From Ichthyophonus hoferi (lineage: Eukaryota; Opisthokonta; Ichthyosporea; Ichthyophonida; Ichthyophonidae), in the NCBI GenBank assembly GCA_002751075.1, contig NAOQ01000279.1, positions 32,601 through 91,287 on the forward strand: a stretch of 58,687 bases of DNA, in the 5' to 3' direction. Under the pieces are notes generated by a model. It had not been told where the DNA came from, searched no databases, and saw only the letters and a program-made list of their open reading frames with translations. Positions within the stretch are counted from its first letter, which is position 1; each line of letters opens with the position of its first letter. Below are positions 35,553 to 49,561 of this stretch, piece after piece. The position numbers and the translations under genes are program-made.

Positions 35553-37208
35553 ATGAGCAAACCGCCAGACAGCCTCCGGGAAAGCCAAAACTGCTTGCCA
35601 AAAACTTTGCATGAGCTTCACAGAACGAAAACACAGTTTCATGCCAAGAAACTTGTGCAAAAAAACAATTTGTGTATCATATATGATGTCCCTGAAACAA
35701 AGACCTTGGAAAACAGTCCTACTGGGCATATACAGGAACATTCTTCAGAAACACACAAAGGAAACCAGTCCGTTTTACTTCGTACTCTTATGAAAAAAAG
35801 TAGTTCTCAACAAGTATCCAGTTATTTCCAACTTAATCTTCTTCCAGATTTTATTGTAGAGTGTATATTCTTTTTTCTTGATCAAAACGATATCTGGGCT
35901 GTCAGTCATGTCTGTTCACGCTTTCGTGCCATAGCAACAAGAGTATGTCGAAAATGGGTTTCATCATGGCCACGTAAACCCCTCAAAGAAGTAGTTTCTC
36001 TTTTCCCAAAAATAAAGCGCTTCAAAATGGAGCGCGGTGGACGAGTTTTTCCAACACCCGAGCACACAGACCTTGGATTGCTTTTAAAGTTTCGATTCCT
36101 CAACCATTTAGATTTATCATGGTGCAAGGACCTGACAGACAATAGTGCGAAATCACTATTTCCTGGTTTAAAGAAACTAAGTTCGCTTAATATTTCTTTT
36201 TGTACGGGGGTGGGCGATGAAGGAATACAAGCATTTAGTGAACTAAGTGATTTGAAGGAGCTAAATATTGCGGGTTGTTACCGTGCTACCAACCTGGGTA
36301 TTAAATCATTGACAGACATTAATTCATTGACCTCTCTCAACATTTCTAGATGCAATAGACTCACAGATGAGGCCTTTCTCTCCTTATCCAAGCTAACAAA
36401 TCTTGTTCAGTTATTTGCCGCCTCTCTTTCCCAGGTGGGCGATACAGGATTATTGGCCTTGACATCTGCTACTAAACTTACTGTACTTGATTTATCTGGT
36501 TGTGATCTATTGACAAATCGTGGTATCTCTTCACTTTCCCTTTCTCTCCCACGCCTTAACACCCTAAATATCGACTACTGCTATCGTGTGGATGATTTAG
36601 GCGTTGAAGTTTTAGGCCAATTGAAAGCTCTGATTAAACTTAATATCTCTCACATTGACCTCCTAACCGACGGTGGTGTCAGCAAGCTAGGAACCCTGAT
36701 TAGGCTGACATCACTCAACTTGTCGTGGTGTAGGAACCTGACGGACACGGGTATAATAAGTGCGTTGATTTGCCTTCCTCTCCTTCAGAATTTAGATCTT
36801 TCTGGGTGTGAATTCCTCACCGAGAATACAGCAGAACTGCTAGGAAATATGAAGTGCCTTCGAGTACTTAATATATCATGGTGTAAAGAAATAACCGATC
36901 AATGCATGGGCTACATATGTAATGCTAGTACGTTGGAAGAATTAAGTTGTTCTTTTTGCCAATTTGTCTCAGATACAAGTGTACCATTTATAATTTCTCT
37001 TCCTCGTCTACGCTATCTTGACATATCCCAGTGCCCTCTGATCACAGAGTACGGTGTACGTGTACTATCTGGAGTAGCCACTTTAACTAGACTAGTAGCC
37101 CTTTCCTGTGGTGGCAGTGCCCCGTTACGCTATACCTTCTTGCCCAATGTGAACGACCATTACCAGGTTACATGGGAGGCTGAGACTATCACTAGTCCAA
37201 TAGTTTAG
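35553..37208 (+). CDS. F-box/leucine-rich-repeat protein, single exon
   Basis: An uninterrupted frame of 551 residues from an ATG in the context AACCATGAG. The N-terminal 90 residues are polar and low in known motifs. An F-box-like region follows at about 94-137 (LLPDFIVECIFFFLD, AVSHVCSRFRAIA). From about 183 there are some 13-14 cysteine-containing leucine-rich repeats of about 24-26 residues, each of the form LxxLxxSxCxxLTDxG (LNHLDLSWCKDLTD, LTSLNISRCNRLTD, LRYLDISQCPLITE). This CC-type LRR array follows an F-box in the FBXL/AMN1/EBF class, so the protein is probably the substrate receptor of an SCF ubiquitin ligase. The target is unknown. One repeat (LVQLFAASLSQVGDTG) lacks the usual cysteine. 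It is the only intronless gene in the window. The nearest family member cannot be chosen by eye. Confidence 0.92.
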   Translation: MSKPPDSLRESQNCLPKTLHELHRTKTQFHAKKLVQKNNLCIIYDVPETKTLENSPTGHIQEHSSETHKGNQSVLLRTLMKKSSSQQVSSYFQLNLLPDFIVECIFFFLDQNDIWAVSHVCSRFRAIATRVCRKWVSSWPRKPLKEVVSLFPKIKRFKMERGGRVFPTPEHTDLGLLLKFRFLNHLDLSWCKDLTDNSAKSLFPGLKKLSSLNISFCTGVGDEGIQAFSELSDLKELNIAGCYRATNLGIKSLTDINSLTSLNISRCNRLTDEAFLSLSKLTNLVQLFAASLSQVGDTGLLALTSATKLTVLDLSGCDLLTNRGISSLSLSLPRLNTLNIDYCYRVDDLGVEVLGQLKALIKLNISHIDLLTDGGVSKLGTLIRLTSLNLSWCRNLTDTGIISALICLPLLQNLDLSGCEFLTENTAELLGNMKCLRVLNISWCKEITDQCMGYICNASTLEELSCSFCQFVSDTSVPFIISLPRLRYLDISQCPLITEYGVRVLSGVATLTRLVALSCGGSAPLRYTFLPNVNDHYQVTWEAETITSPIV

Positions 37209-37519
37209 GCTATATGCCCCTGTATTTAGTTAGGATGTTTCATAGGAAGTAGTGTATGGTAACGGCTGTAAAGGAATATGTTTAGTATATTGCTGTGGCC
37301 TACCTATTCTTATGCATTTGCTTTACCTAGCTTTACTGTGTTTGTTCCTGTGTTACGGATGGGTTTTTAATATTAAATATATTAAACGATATTTTATCTG
37401 TTGGTAAAGCCTCTTAGTGAGTGATATATAGCTAAAACAGGACTATTAATTACAATCCTTTGACTGGGTATATGCAGCCAGGAGTAAAGCTATATATATA
37501 CATGTCTTGTTACAATATG

Positions 37520-37525
37520 AATAAA
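37520..37525 (+). terminator. Candidate poly(A) signal of the F-box gene
   Basis: AATAAA, 312 bp after the stop codon and the clearest copy downstream on this strand. Position and motif only. Confidence 0.35.
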
Positions 37526-38235
37526 TGTTTTACACATGCTATAATGCAGTGTGGATTATTTACTTGCTTGGTCTACTACTTTAAGTTATATTGCGCCAAT
37601 CATTACATTGGATTATTATTCATTTTGAGTAAACATTTGATCAGATTATAAAACAAAAAAGCAATGCTTTTTCTACAAGCTTCTTTTTTCTTTTTTTCTT
37701 TGTTTGTGTTACTGATGATAATATTTCCATAATTGGACTACAATAAGCTGGTAAGTACATAAGTGCTTAGATCTACATATCCATATTATCCATATACTCC
37801 AAAGATTTTTTTTTGCCTTTTTGCCTTTTTCATATTAAGTTTTATTTTCGTTTCTTTTTTAAATTTAAATTTTAAATTTTTTTATTTCTTTTTTATTTCT
37901 TTTTCATTTCTTCTTTTTATTGTTGGTCTTCACAATTTATGATTTGTTTTCTAGCAAGACAGTTATATATCCATCCATACATGCATCATCTATATCGAAA
38001 GTGTTGAGATCAGCATTTCTGATTGGAAATCGCGATTGTAGGCATTCACGTTATTCACCATGATTACTGATTGCATCATGTTATATCATGATTACCAAGG
38101 TTCTTACGATTTTGGAGCGCCAACAGCAACTAAAATAATGACTTACATGGCACTCTAACATAGCAAAGCAAATATAGTAGCTTACTTACATATAGATATA
38201 TATTATTATATTCTTAATGTTTCTATACAATATTA

Positions 38236-38719
38236 AGTTAACATATAGTAGTGTTATCTTAATAACTTTATTAGATATAACCCTATCAGTAAAAGCACAG
38301 TGTTAATAGTGCATCACTACGCAAACGATAAGATAAGACCTGAATCAATCAGGAATGAACAATAGTATGCAGTACACATAAGTCTTGATATTCTAGATGA
38401 AGCTCTTGACAGTTTTCTACTGANNNNNNNNNNNNNNNNNNNNNNNNNNNNNNNNNNNNNNNNNNNNNNNNNNNNNNNNNNNNNNNNNNNNNNNNNNNNN
38501 NNNNNNNNNNNNNNNNNNNNNNNNNNNNNNNAGTTAACATATAGTAGTGTTATCTTAATAACTTTATTAGATATAACCCTATCAGTAAAAGCACAGTGTT
38601 AATAGTGCATCACTACGCAAACGATAAGATAAGACCTGAATCAATCAGGAATGAACAATAGTATGCAGTACACATAAGTCTTGATATTCTAGATGAAGCT
38701 CTTGACAGTTTTCTAATGA
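38236..38719. repeat. 188-bp direct duplication flanking a 108-bp assembly gap
   Basis: 38236-38423 is repeated at 38532-38719 with a constant offset of 296 and a single difference (C at 38420, A at 38716). The first copy ends exactly where the N run begins (38424) and the second starts exactly where it ends (38531/38532). This is the expected appearance of two contig ends that overlap but were joined with Ns, so the duplication is probably not real. Confidence 0.85.
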
Positions 38720-38727
38720 AAAGTATA

Positions 38728-38756
38728 AAAGAATGCTAGCACAGCTAGCATTCTTT
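38728..38756. repeat. Perfect 13-bp inverted repeat with 3-nt loop
   Basis: AAAGAATGCTAGC, loop ACA, GCTAGCATTCTTT: a perfect hairpin directly after the duplicated segment and 14 bp before the ATG of the ORF at 38770. It could form a strong stem in RNA or a cruciform in DNA. Role unknown. Confidence 0.7.
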
Positions 38757-38769
38757 AGGGTCTAAACAC

Positions 38770-39045
38770 ATGCACGATTGGAAAACACCAACCACTAGGC
38801 TAACCCGCCAGAAATATCAAAACCAATTAACCATATCTATCGGCAAGTGCCCAATCAGAGATGAAAATCAACAGTTATTCAATATGAGATTTTCAGGACT
38901 AGACTATGACCACGAAGAGCAGAAAGCTTGCCCAGAAGAAGAACCAGATATACTAGCATATCTTCATAAAGAGCACGTATTCATCCCACAAACTATAGGT
39001 ACTGCTGATACTGAAAAGACATCTCTATCTCTGTTGATATTATAG
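38770..39045 (+). other. Orphan 91-codon ORF next to the gap
   Basis: The frame has charged, fairly gene-like composition (RLTRQKYQNQLTISIGKC, DHEEQKACPEEEPDI) and is less AT-biased than surrounding DNA. No known domain is recognised. It lies about 400 bp before the recombinase-like remnant on the same strand and may belong to the same old element. Confidence 0.3.
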
Positions 39046-39466
39046 ACTCCAAAAGGCTTAAACTTGGAGTAAACGCGACGGAAGACATATTGTCAGAATC
39101 CAACTATTATCTTAAAGAGTAAATAACTTATTCTGGTAAATTGTAAATTATAAGGGACGGTCAATCCATAAGATTGGAACCGCCGACCCAGTATGTATCC
39201 GGGTCATGCGGTGAGATTTGAGCCAACAACCTGTATGTGATCCATATTCTGTAGTACAACCCGAGTCGACAGGAAAAGAAGATTACTGTTTGATTTAAAA
39301 GCCGAATCCAAGAATAAATAAAAACAGTTGATTGTATACATTGCTCATTGTATTAGCTCCCAAGTGTGGTTGTAGCTTATTGAGTACTTTCAAGGTGAAA
39401 GGTATATAGTTAAATAATAGGGTTATAGGCTTTTTAACACGTTTCCACTTATTTTACTCTGCTAAG

Positions 39467-40085
39467 ATGGATATTGATGACGGCAACATGGAGTTACGCC
39501 CAATGAGTCCCTGGACTCACCCTAGGCATCCAGTAGAACTCACTCCGTTGATTGGTTTAACAACGTTAGTGAGTAACATGTCCGCCTGGAAGGACGACCT
39601 TACCATGCTCTTGACGCTGCCTAGTGTGCTGCAGACGGCTCCCAGCAGCGGGAGTATCCCCAGGAGTGAGGATTTACCGTAGCAAAAGGTCTTTGAGTGG
39701 GATTTACTCCTCCGGTCATTGAGCCCAGAGGCTCGGTTGGCTTGTGGAATTACTATCGACACCCGGCTTACTACATTTTTTAGTCTGTGATGAACGCTTC
39801 CAAGGGCCACGAGCGTGAGGTCTTAATGGCGTTCTTGGTGCGTTTTGCCCTGAAACGTTTTGTTCCCGGGGAGACAGCTTATTCCTATGTGACTCGTACA
39901 TACGGAATGCTGCAACAGTTTGCTGGGTTCAAACTAATATTTGACCCACGTGTGGAATACGTGAAGTTGATCGCTATTCAACAAACCGAATACGACTGAA
40001 GATTTAATTTACCTCACACTAAGTTTGATCCCTATGATTGGCTCTGCCATTGTCGATTCGATCTGGTTCGGACCCTGTTTCTAAA
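39467..40085 (+). mobile_element. Degenerate element remnant, tyrosine-recombinase-like (copy 2)
   Basis: This stretch is clearly more GC-rich than the flanks and codes in pieces. The segment 39787-39999 reads FLVRFALKRF, TAYSYVTRTYGMLQQFAGF, DPRVEYVKLIAI. Its order is like the helical core-binding domain of tyrosine recombinases: T..SYV..., a hydrophobic helix ending in G, then DPRV..., then a basic linker. It ends in TEYD followed by NLPHT, shared with copy 1 at 16567-16672. The element is broken and no catalytic R-H-R-Y residues were found. Crypton-type and DIRS-type origins are both possible. An unrelated host-derived fragment cannot be excluded. Confidence 0.4.
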
Positions 40086-40320
40086 AAGAAGTAATAGTTT
40101 TTAATCATTCTTTACCCATGCATACTAGTGGACAGCTCCAAGAATGGATATTTTAATACTAGAATATAATCAGTGTTAAAGTGCTAACCATGTTTATTTA
40201 ACAATTTTATGGCCACTAAATCTGCATGAAGTTTGTCATTGTCTACAGATATCTCTATATTATCCTACCTTACTTCATTATTTTAAATGCTAACTAATTT
40301 GTCTGCTACAGTATGACGTA

Positions 40321-40975
40321 TGTTAAAACAGGAATATTTAATAAATTAAGTATTTCTTTATATAGCTAAACAACTAATAGCATTGGTAATTGTTGTGTTA
40401 AACGAGAATCCAAGATAATCTATCAGAATTTAACCAGCCAATCAATGGCAGAGGTTCTGCGACTATATATTAAGTCATTTTAGATGACATTTTGAGATCT
40501 AGATGACAAATAGCTTAGGCATCCTGCCTATGGAAAGTTCTGCTGAGTCGCTTCTGAATGTCGTCAGGAATTACCTAGCTTGTTTAGTGTGCAACAAGCC
40601 TACAGCTAAGAAGTCATCGTGTTTAGGTTCTTTTCATATTTCTTTTTCGTATTTCTTATACTTTAGGTGAAATAATTCGCCTAGGCAAAGGGGAAGTGTT
40701 AAAACAGCAATATTTAAATAACTTGGGCATTTCTTTATATAGCTATAAATATTTGATAATAGTAGCAATTATTATTGTATATGTAGATTGGGAAAATAGT
40801 AAGTGCAATCTATTAGTGTTAAACGGCAATCCAAGGTTCTACAAAAATTAAACCAGTCAATGGCAGAGGTTCTGTGACTATACTATAATAATGTCATTTT
40901 AGATGAAGTTTTGTGGTCCAGATAACACATTGCTTGGGTATCCTGCCCAAGACAAATCCTGCTAACTTATCTAAT
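40321..40975 (+). repeat. Diverged direct repeat pair, about 230-280 bp each
   Basis: Copy 1 (about 40321-40548) and copy 2 (about 40697-40975) both begin GTTAAAACAGNAATATTTAA, share TTTCTTTATATAGCTA and AATGGCAGAGGTTCTG, then GTCATTTTAGATGA, and end near ATCCTGCC followed by CTGCT. Copy 2 carries an extra segment in its first half. Both are non-coding. A solo-LTR or other element-end origin is possible because both start with TGTTAAAAC or a near match, but no paired end or target duplication was found. Confidence 0.65.
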
Positions 40976-42099
40976 AATAGAAAATATATTGGCATATCTG
41001 TACTCCGTGTATGCAAAAGAGCACGTTAAAACGCTCTTTACATTTAATTCGGTATGCTCTCTCCCTCTAAACGAATATTTGTAAATAAAAAAACACCAAG
41101 TATATCATATATTCTACTGATAAACATTTGGCTAGTAAAAATATGAATATTACCCTCCTACCTTTAAAAATATTGGTGTATAAACTCCACCATAAAATAT
41201 ACATAGTTGTGTTGCATGCCTTGCTAAGGTATAATTTCAGTCATTGTTTCAGTTGCTCTTGGCACTCCAGAATCGTTGAGGCCTTAGGAGGTATGAGACC
41301 ATATAAATTGCAATTGAAAATCTTTGTGTTCATTTGATTACTTGTATTGTAATTTAAATTTGACTTTCTATTCTTGGTCTGCGAGCTATATTCAAAAGTC
41401 AAGTCCTTATCTGAAAGAATGTGAATCTCTCCTGCCTCTGGATTAGTTTCTATACTTTTGAAGTTGATGATAATAATATCATCTGGATTTAGATTTGTAC
41501 ATATTCTCCAGGACTTGAAAAAATCCATGGGGAAAGAAGCTTTGTCTTCATTGGGAATTTCAACTTAATCCAGAATGAAGGCTCAGTCCAGATGAATATA
41601 CCCAAATATTTAGTTTCTGTTTGTTTGTAGATTCCCGGGACATAATCAATTAGCTAAAGTTGAAATATTATTGGTGCAAGAATGTTGGTTACTGTTTCAA
41701 TCAAGCATGTACTGATCACTTTGTTTATTTAGGTATTTCATTATCATTAATTGTTCCTGTGTTTAGAACCATAAAGGATACTATCACAGCTAGTTTTCTT
41801 TTATACTTTTAATGGATGAAAGAATAAATATTTACACTCTGTATAACGGAGTTTTCTATAATACATGCTATGTAATTTAATGTCACTCCAATCCACAGTG
41901 GTGGACATAATGGTCAATATCGAGGGAAATGTAGCATATTTTACTTTCCTGGTTAATTTTATGTTCTCTTACTGCATATACCATTATGCTTAATCTTCTT
42001 TATATTTTTTATTTGATTTTTTCCCGTTCATTTAATATTGTTGTTTCAAGGTATAACTGATATGAATGCTAGTTTTTATTTTTTGCAATTATTATGCAA

Positions 42100-42124
42100 C
42101 ATATATATATATATATATATATAT
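42100..42124. repeat. (AT)n microsatellite
   Basis: About 12 AT units. Confidence 0.9.
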
Positions 42125-43429
42125 CAATAAATACATTATCCTATATAGGTACACAATCGCCATTTATTGTTTTATTATAAAACACATTCACAATCACGTA
42201 TATGTTTAATCTTAATAATGTATTTCTACATAATATAATGCCATTTATTCTCTCAAATCTTTCATTGTAGTCAAACCAATTGTTCTTGCAGACAGAACTT
42301 TCATTAGGGGCTCATGACAACAGGAGATCCTCCCAGCCAATAATCAAGGTGCACAAGGGCTTGGATGGTGCAAGATGTAGGAAAGTGGCACTGAATGTGT
42401 GTAATATTGCCATTTATATACTGGCACAATAATGATAGCCTCAATGGACCCAACCCAGTAAAGCCTACATCATGTATGTATTTCTTTATGCCATATATTA
42501 GTCTACCATTAGAATTGTGTACATAGAGATATAAATTATTATTATTATTACCAATTTCACGGTCATTAATTTATAAATTTACTTATGTCCATCTCTCAAT
42601 TGATTCTACTTTTCATAATTTATTACAATCAAAAATTCCCATAATATCATCATATGACATTACTGTGCCAATGTGACTTTTAAGGTCAATATCAATATCC
42701 TGAAGGTATATGTTTTTCTTGGCATCATTATTATATTCCATCCATAGTTGTCTAATTTTTTAGGTTAAACATGCCTGCTTTTATATTATACTTATTAGGT
42801 ACGGCTTTTTATCCAGATGTTTTTGATATTATGTATTAATGCTAGTATTGCTTATATAATACATAAGAAGGTTGTATGATATTCCAACAAGAGACAACTC
42901 AAACCTTATTTAAAAATATTATCCTTTTCTCATTAATTAACCATATTATTTTATTTTATTCCTATCATCTGGAATCTATTATATGGATAGTATAAGATTA
43001 TTTGCTTAAAGACTAAATGTAGATAGGGGTAGGGACATTTACCATTTAATGTGCTTCAAATGGCATTGCAAACCTGACCTTAGGACTGTGCATCTTTATG
43101 TTCTACATAAAGACCCACAACGCATAATTTGCATAAAGCGGAAAAAAAAAAAGAAAAAAAGAAAAAAAGAAAAAAACTGTATACTAACATATTATTTATC
43201 CCATATAGCTCATTTTGAAGTAAATCATACTAAGTTATCAAGAAAAACAAATTAATGGGCCTTTTACAATAAAACATAAAGCCTCCAACCTATTAAAGAG
43301 TACAAGTCTTACTATTAGCTTATTAAAGTTAAACAAAATGGGTTGTTAGCCAATCGCAACACCAACATATATATATAATATAAATCAAGTGAAATCCAAA
43401 CACAATAAAAGTATGTGCTAAGCACTAGT

Positions 43430-47964
<4,535 letters not shown>

Positions 47965-48153
47965 GTTCTCCCTTAACAAACTCTAACGTCTGCTACTACC
48001 AATATCCAATATTGTTTTTGTTATTGTTTTTTCCTTATACAAGTCGACGCAAAAGTTTTAAAAAATATGTTGATTGCTTCATGCAATTACCGAATCGGGT
48101 GTTAGTCCTAAAATAGGATGGATAAAATATAAATTTTTAAGTTGGCTCGCAAA

Positions 48154-48281
48154 CTATTCTAAGCATCACTGGTTGGTGAATCTAGGTGTTTTAAACTATT
48201 AAACTATTTAGTGTTAACTATCCTACACGTCACTGATTGGTGAGTTTAAGTGTTTTAAACTATTAAACTATTTAGTGCTAA
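48154..48281. repeat. 64-bp tandem duplication
   Basis: Two adjacent units start CTATTCTAAGCATCACTGG and CTATCCTACACGTCACTGA. Both end with GTGTTTTAAACTATTAAACT followed by ATTTAGTG; the period is exactly 64 bp. The 3' halves are nearly identical and the 5' halves have diverged. Confidence 0.9.
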
Positions 48282-49330
48282 GTCCAATCATTTATCGTTT
48301 TCAGTTTAGAGCATATTTTATTTACTATTGGCTATTATTAACTAAATAAGTAAATAAATTATTGTATATATAACTATGAAAAATTATATTAGTTATATCA
48401 ACAAGGCCCAAGTCACTGAAATAATAATAAATATTCACGGCGCTCTTTCTTTAGATCTACAGGCTCATCAGCACACATATGTCGAACATGGCTTTAACTC
48501 GTTGCATAACTATATTAATGCCAAATTCAACCTCATCATATTAGTGTGAGTGTCTAGTACGTATTTTTATTAACCGAATACAGTGTCCTTTTGAGCAAAA
48601 GAAATGAAAGTAATCTTTATCGTTTTTATAGTTTAAGATAGTATATATATATATATGGACTATACAGCTTATCATTCAGGAATGGTTCAAAAGAAATCTC
48701 AGCTCACTCACAGTAAACATAAATAGGTTAACGCCAAATATAATTGAGAGGCTTACTGAAATCCCGCTGGTTAATAATTTATATTAAATTATGTAGCCAA
48801 TAATAGCCACGGAATAAAATTTACAACTATAACCAAATTTTAATTGGTCCTGCCATCATGTAAGCTTATGTAATATTACCATAGGACGCGTGCGTGTGTT
48901 TGAAAAGAGTTCTACGAGTTATAGCAAGTTTGAAACATTTGCAATTGTCTTCAACCACAATATTACCAATATTGTTTTGCGCACATACCAGCTTATGGTA
49001 TGTTTCACATAGATCAATCGTATATATGTGTATATGTTAATGAAACAAGCAATGTCAAATGGCAAAGATATTGTTTCGACACTAAATACAAATTGGAAAT
49101 GTTGACTAAAATGCCAATGTTAAAGTACCTTTAAATTAAGAAGCCAATGGAAATACAACATAAATTTTCCACTATAGCTAGATATAGGATGGAGCGTTAT
49201 GGTACAGTAAAATGAATGGCATTTTCATTTAACTAGATAGGTATTATTGGCAATATGGCAGCTACAAGAGTTCCTTTTTCCTGCATCATACGCAGATATA
49301 AAAGAACAACTATTTATGTATTCATAACAC

Positions 49331-49336
49331 TTTATT
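49331..49336 (-). terminator. Candidate poly(A) signal of SF3B1
   Basis: TTTATT on the plus strand is AATAAA on the coding strand, 226 bp after the stop codon. Motif and position only. Confidence 0.4.
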
Positions 49337-49561
49337 GCATATTTGTTGTGATGTATACAGAGATAGGTATGTTTTCGTATAACTCGCTACCAGCTGTACA
49401 TAGATAACAATGTAGTTCAGATGCATTATATATATATATACTCTACCTGACAATAATCATAAACATGGAAAGAGACATAGTATAATAAAGGCCTTTTCCA
49501 TAGGGAATACAGTGCAGATTATTACTAGAAAACACTGCGTGCTCGCTTATGCAACAAATGA

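Larger units (their letters stand above)
37209..43429. other. Intergenic region between convergent F-box and kinase genes
   Basis: About 6.2 kb. It contains the 3' regions of both genes, the N gap with its flanking duplication, ORF 38770-39045, a recombinase-like remnant, a diverged repeat pair and microsatellites, all listed separately. A minus-strand ORF of 95 codons (41241-41528) has mixed composition but no recognised domain. T-rich low-complexity sequence lies at 37680-37920 and A-rich runs at 43140-43180. Nothing further was recognised between 41600 and 43400. Confidence 0.55.
47965..49561. other. Intergenic region between SF3B1 3' end and kinase 5' end
   Basis: It holds the SF3B1 3' UTR, with a candidate poly(A) signal at 49331-49336, and the promoter of the kinase. 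A 64-bp tandem repeat is listed separately. No further gene or RNA was seen. Confidence 0.6.

Noticed and set aside
41241-41528. 95-codon minus-strand ORF
   Set aside because: Composition is mixed, but there is no domain, no repeat partner and no promoter or splice evidence; kept only as a remark in the intergenic entry.
41896-41916. CAGTGGTGGACATAATGGTC resembles a Tc1/mariner terminal repeat
   Set aside because: No inverted partner, no TA duplication and no transposase remains were found nearby.
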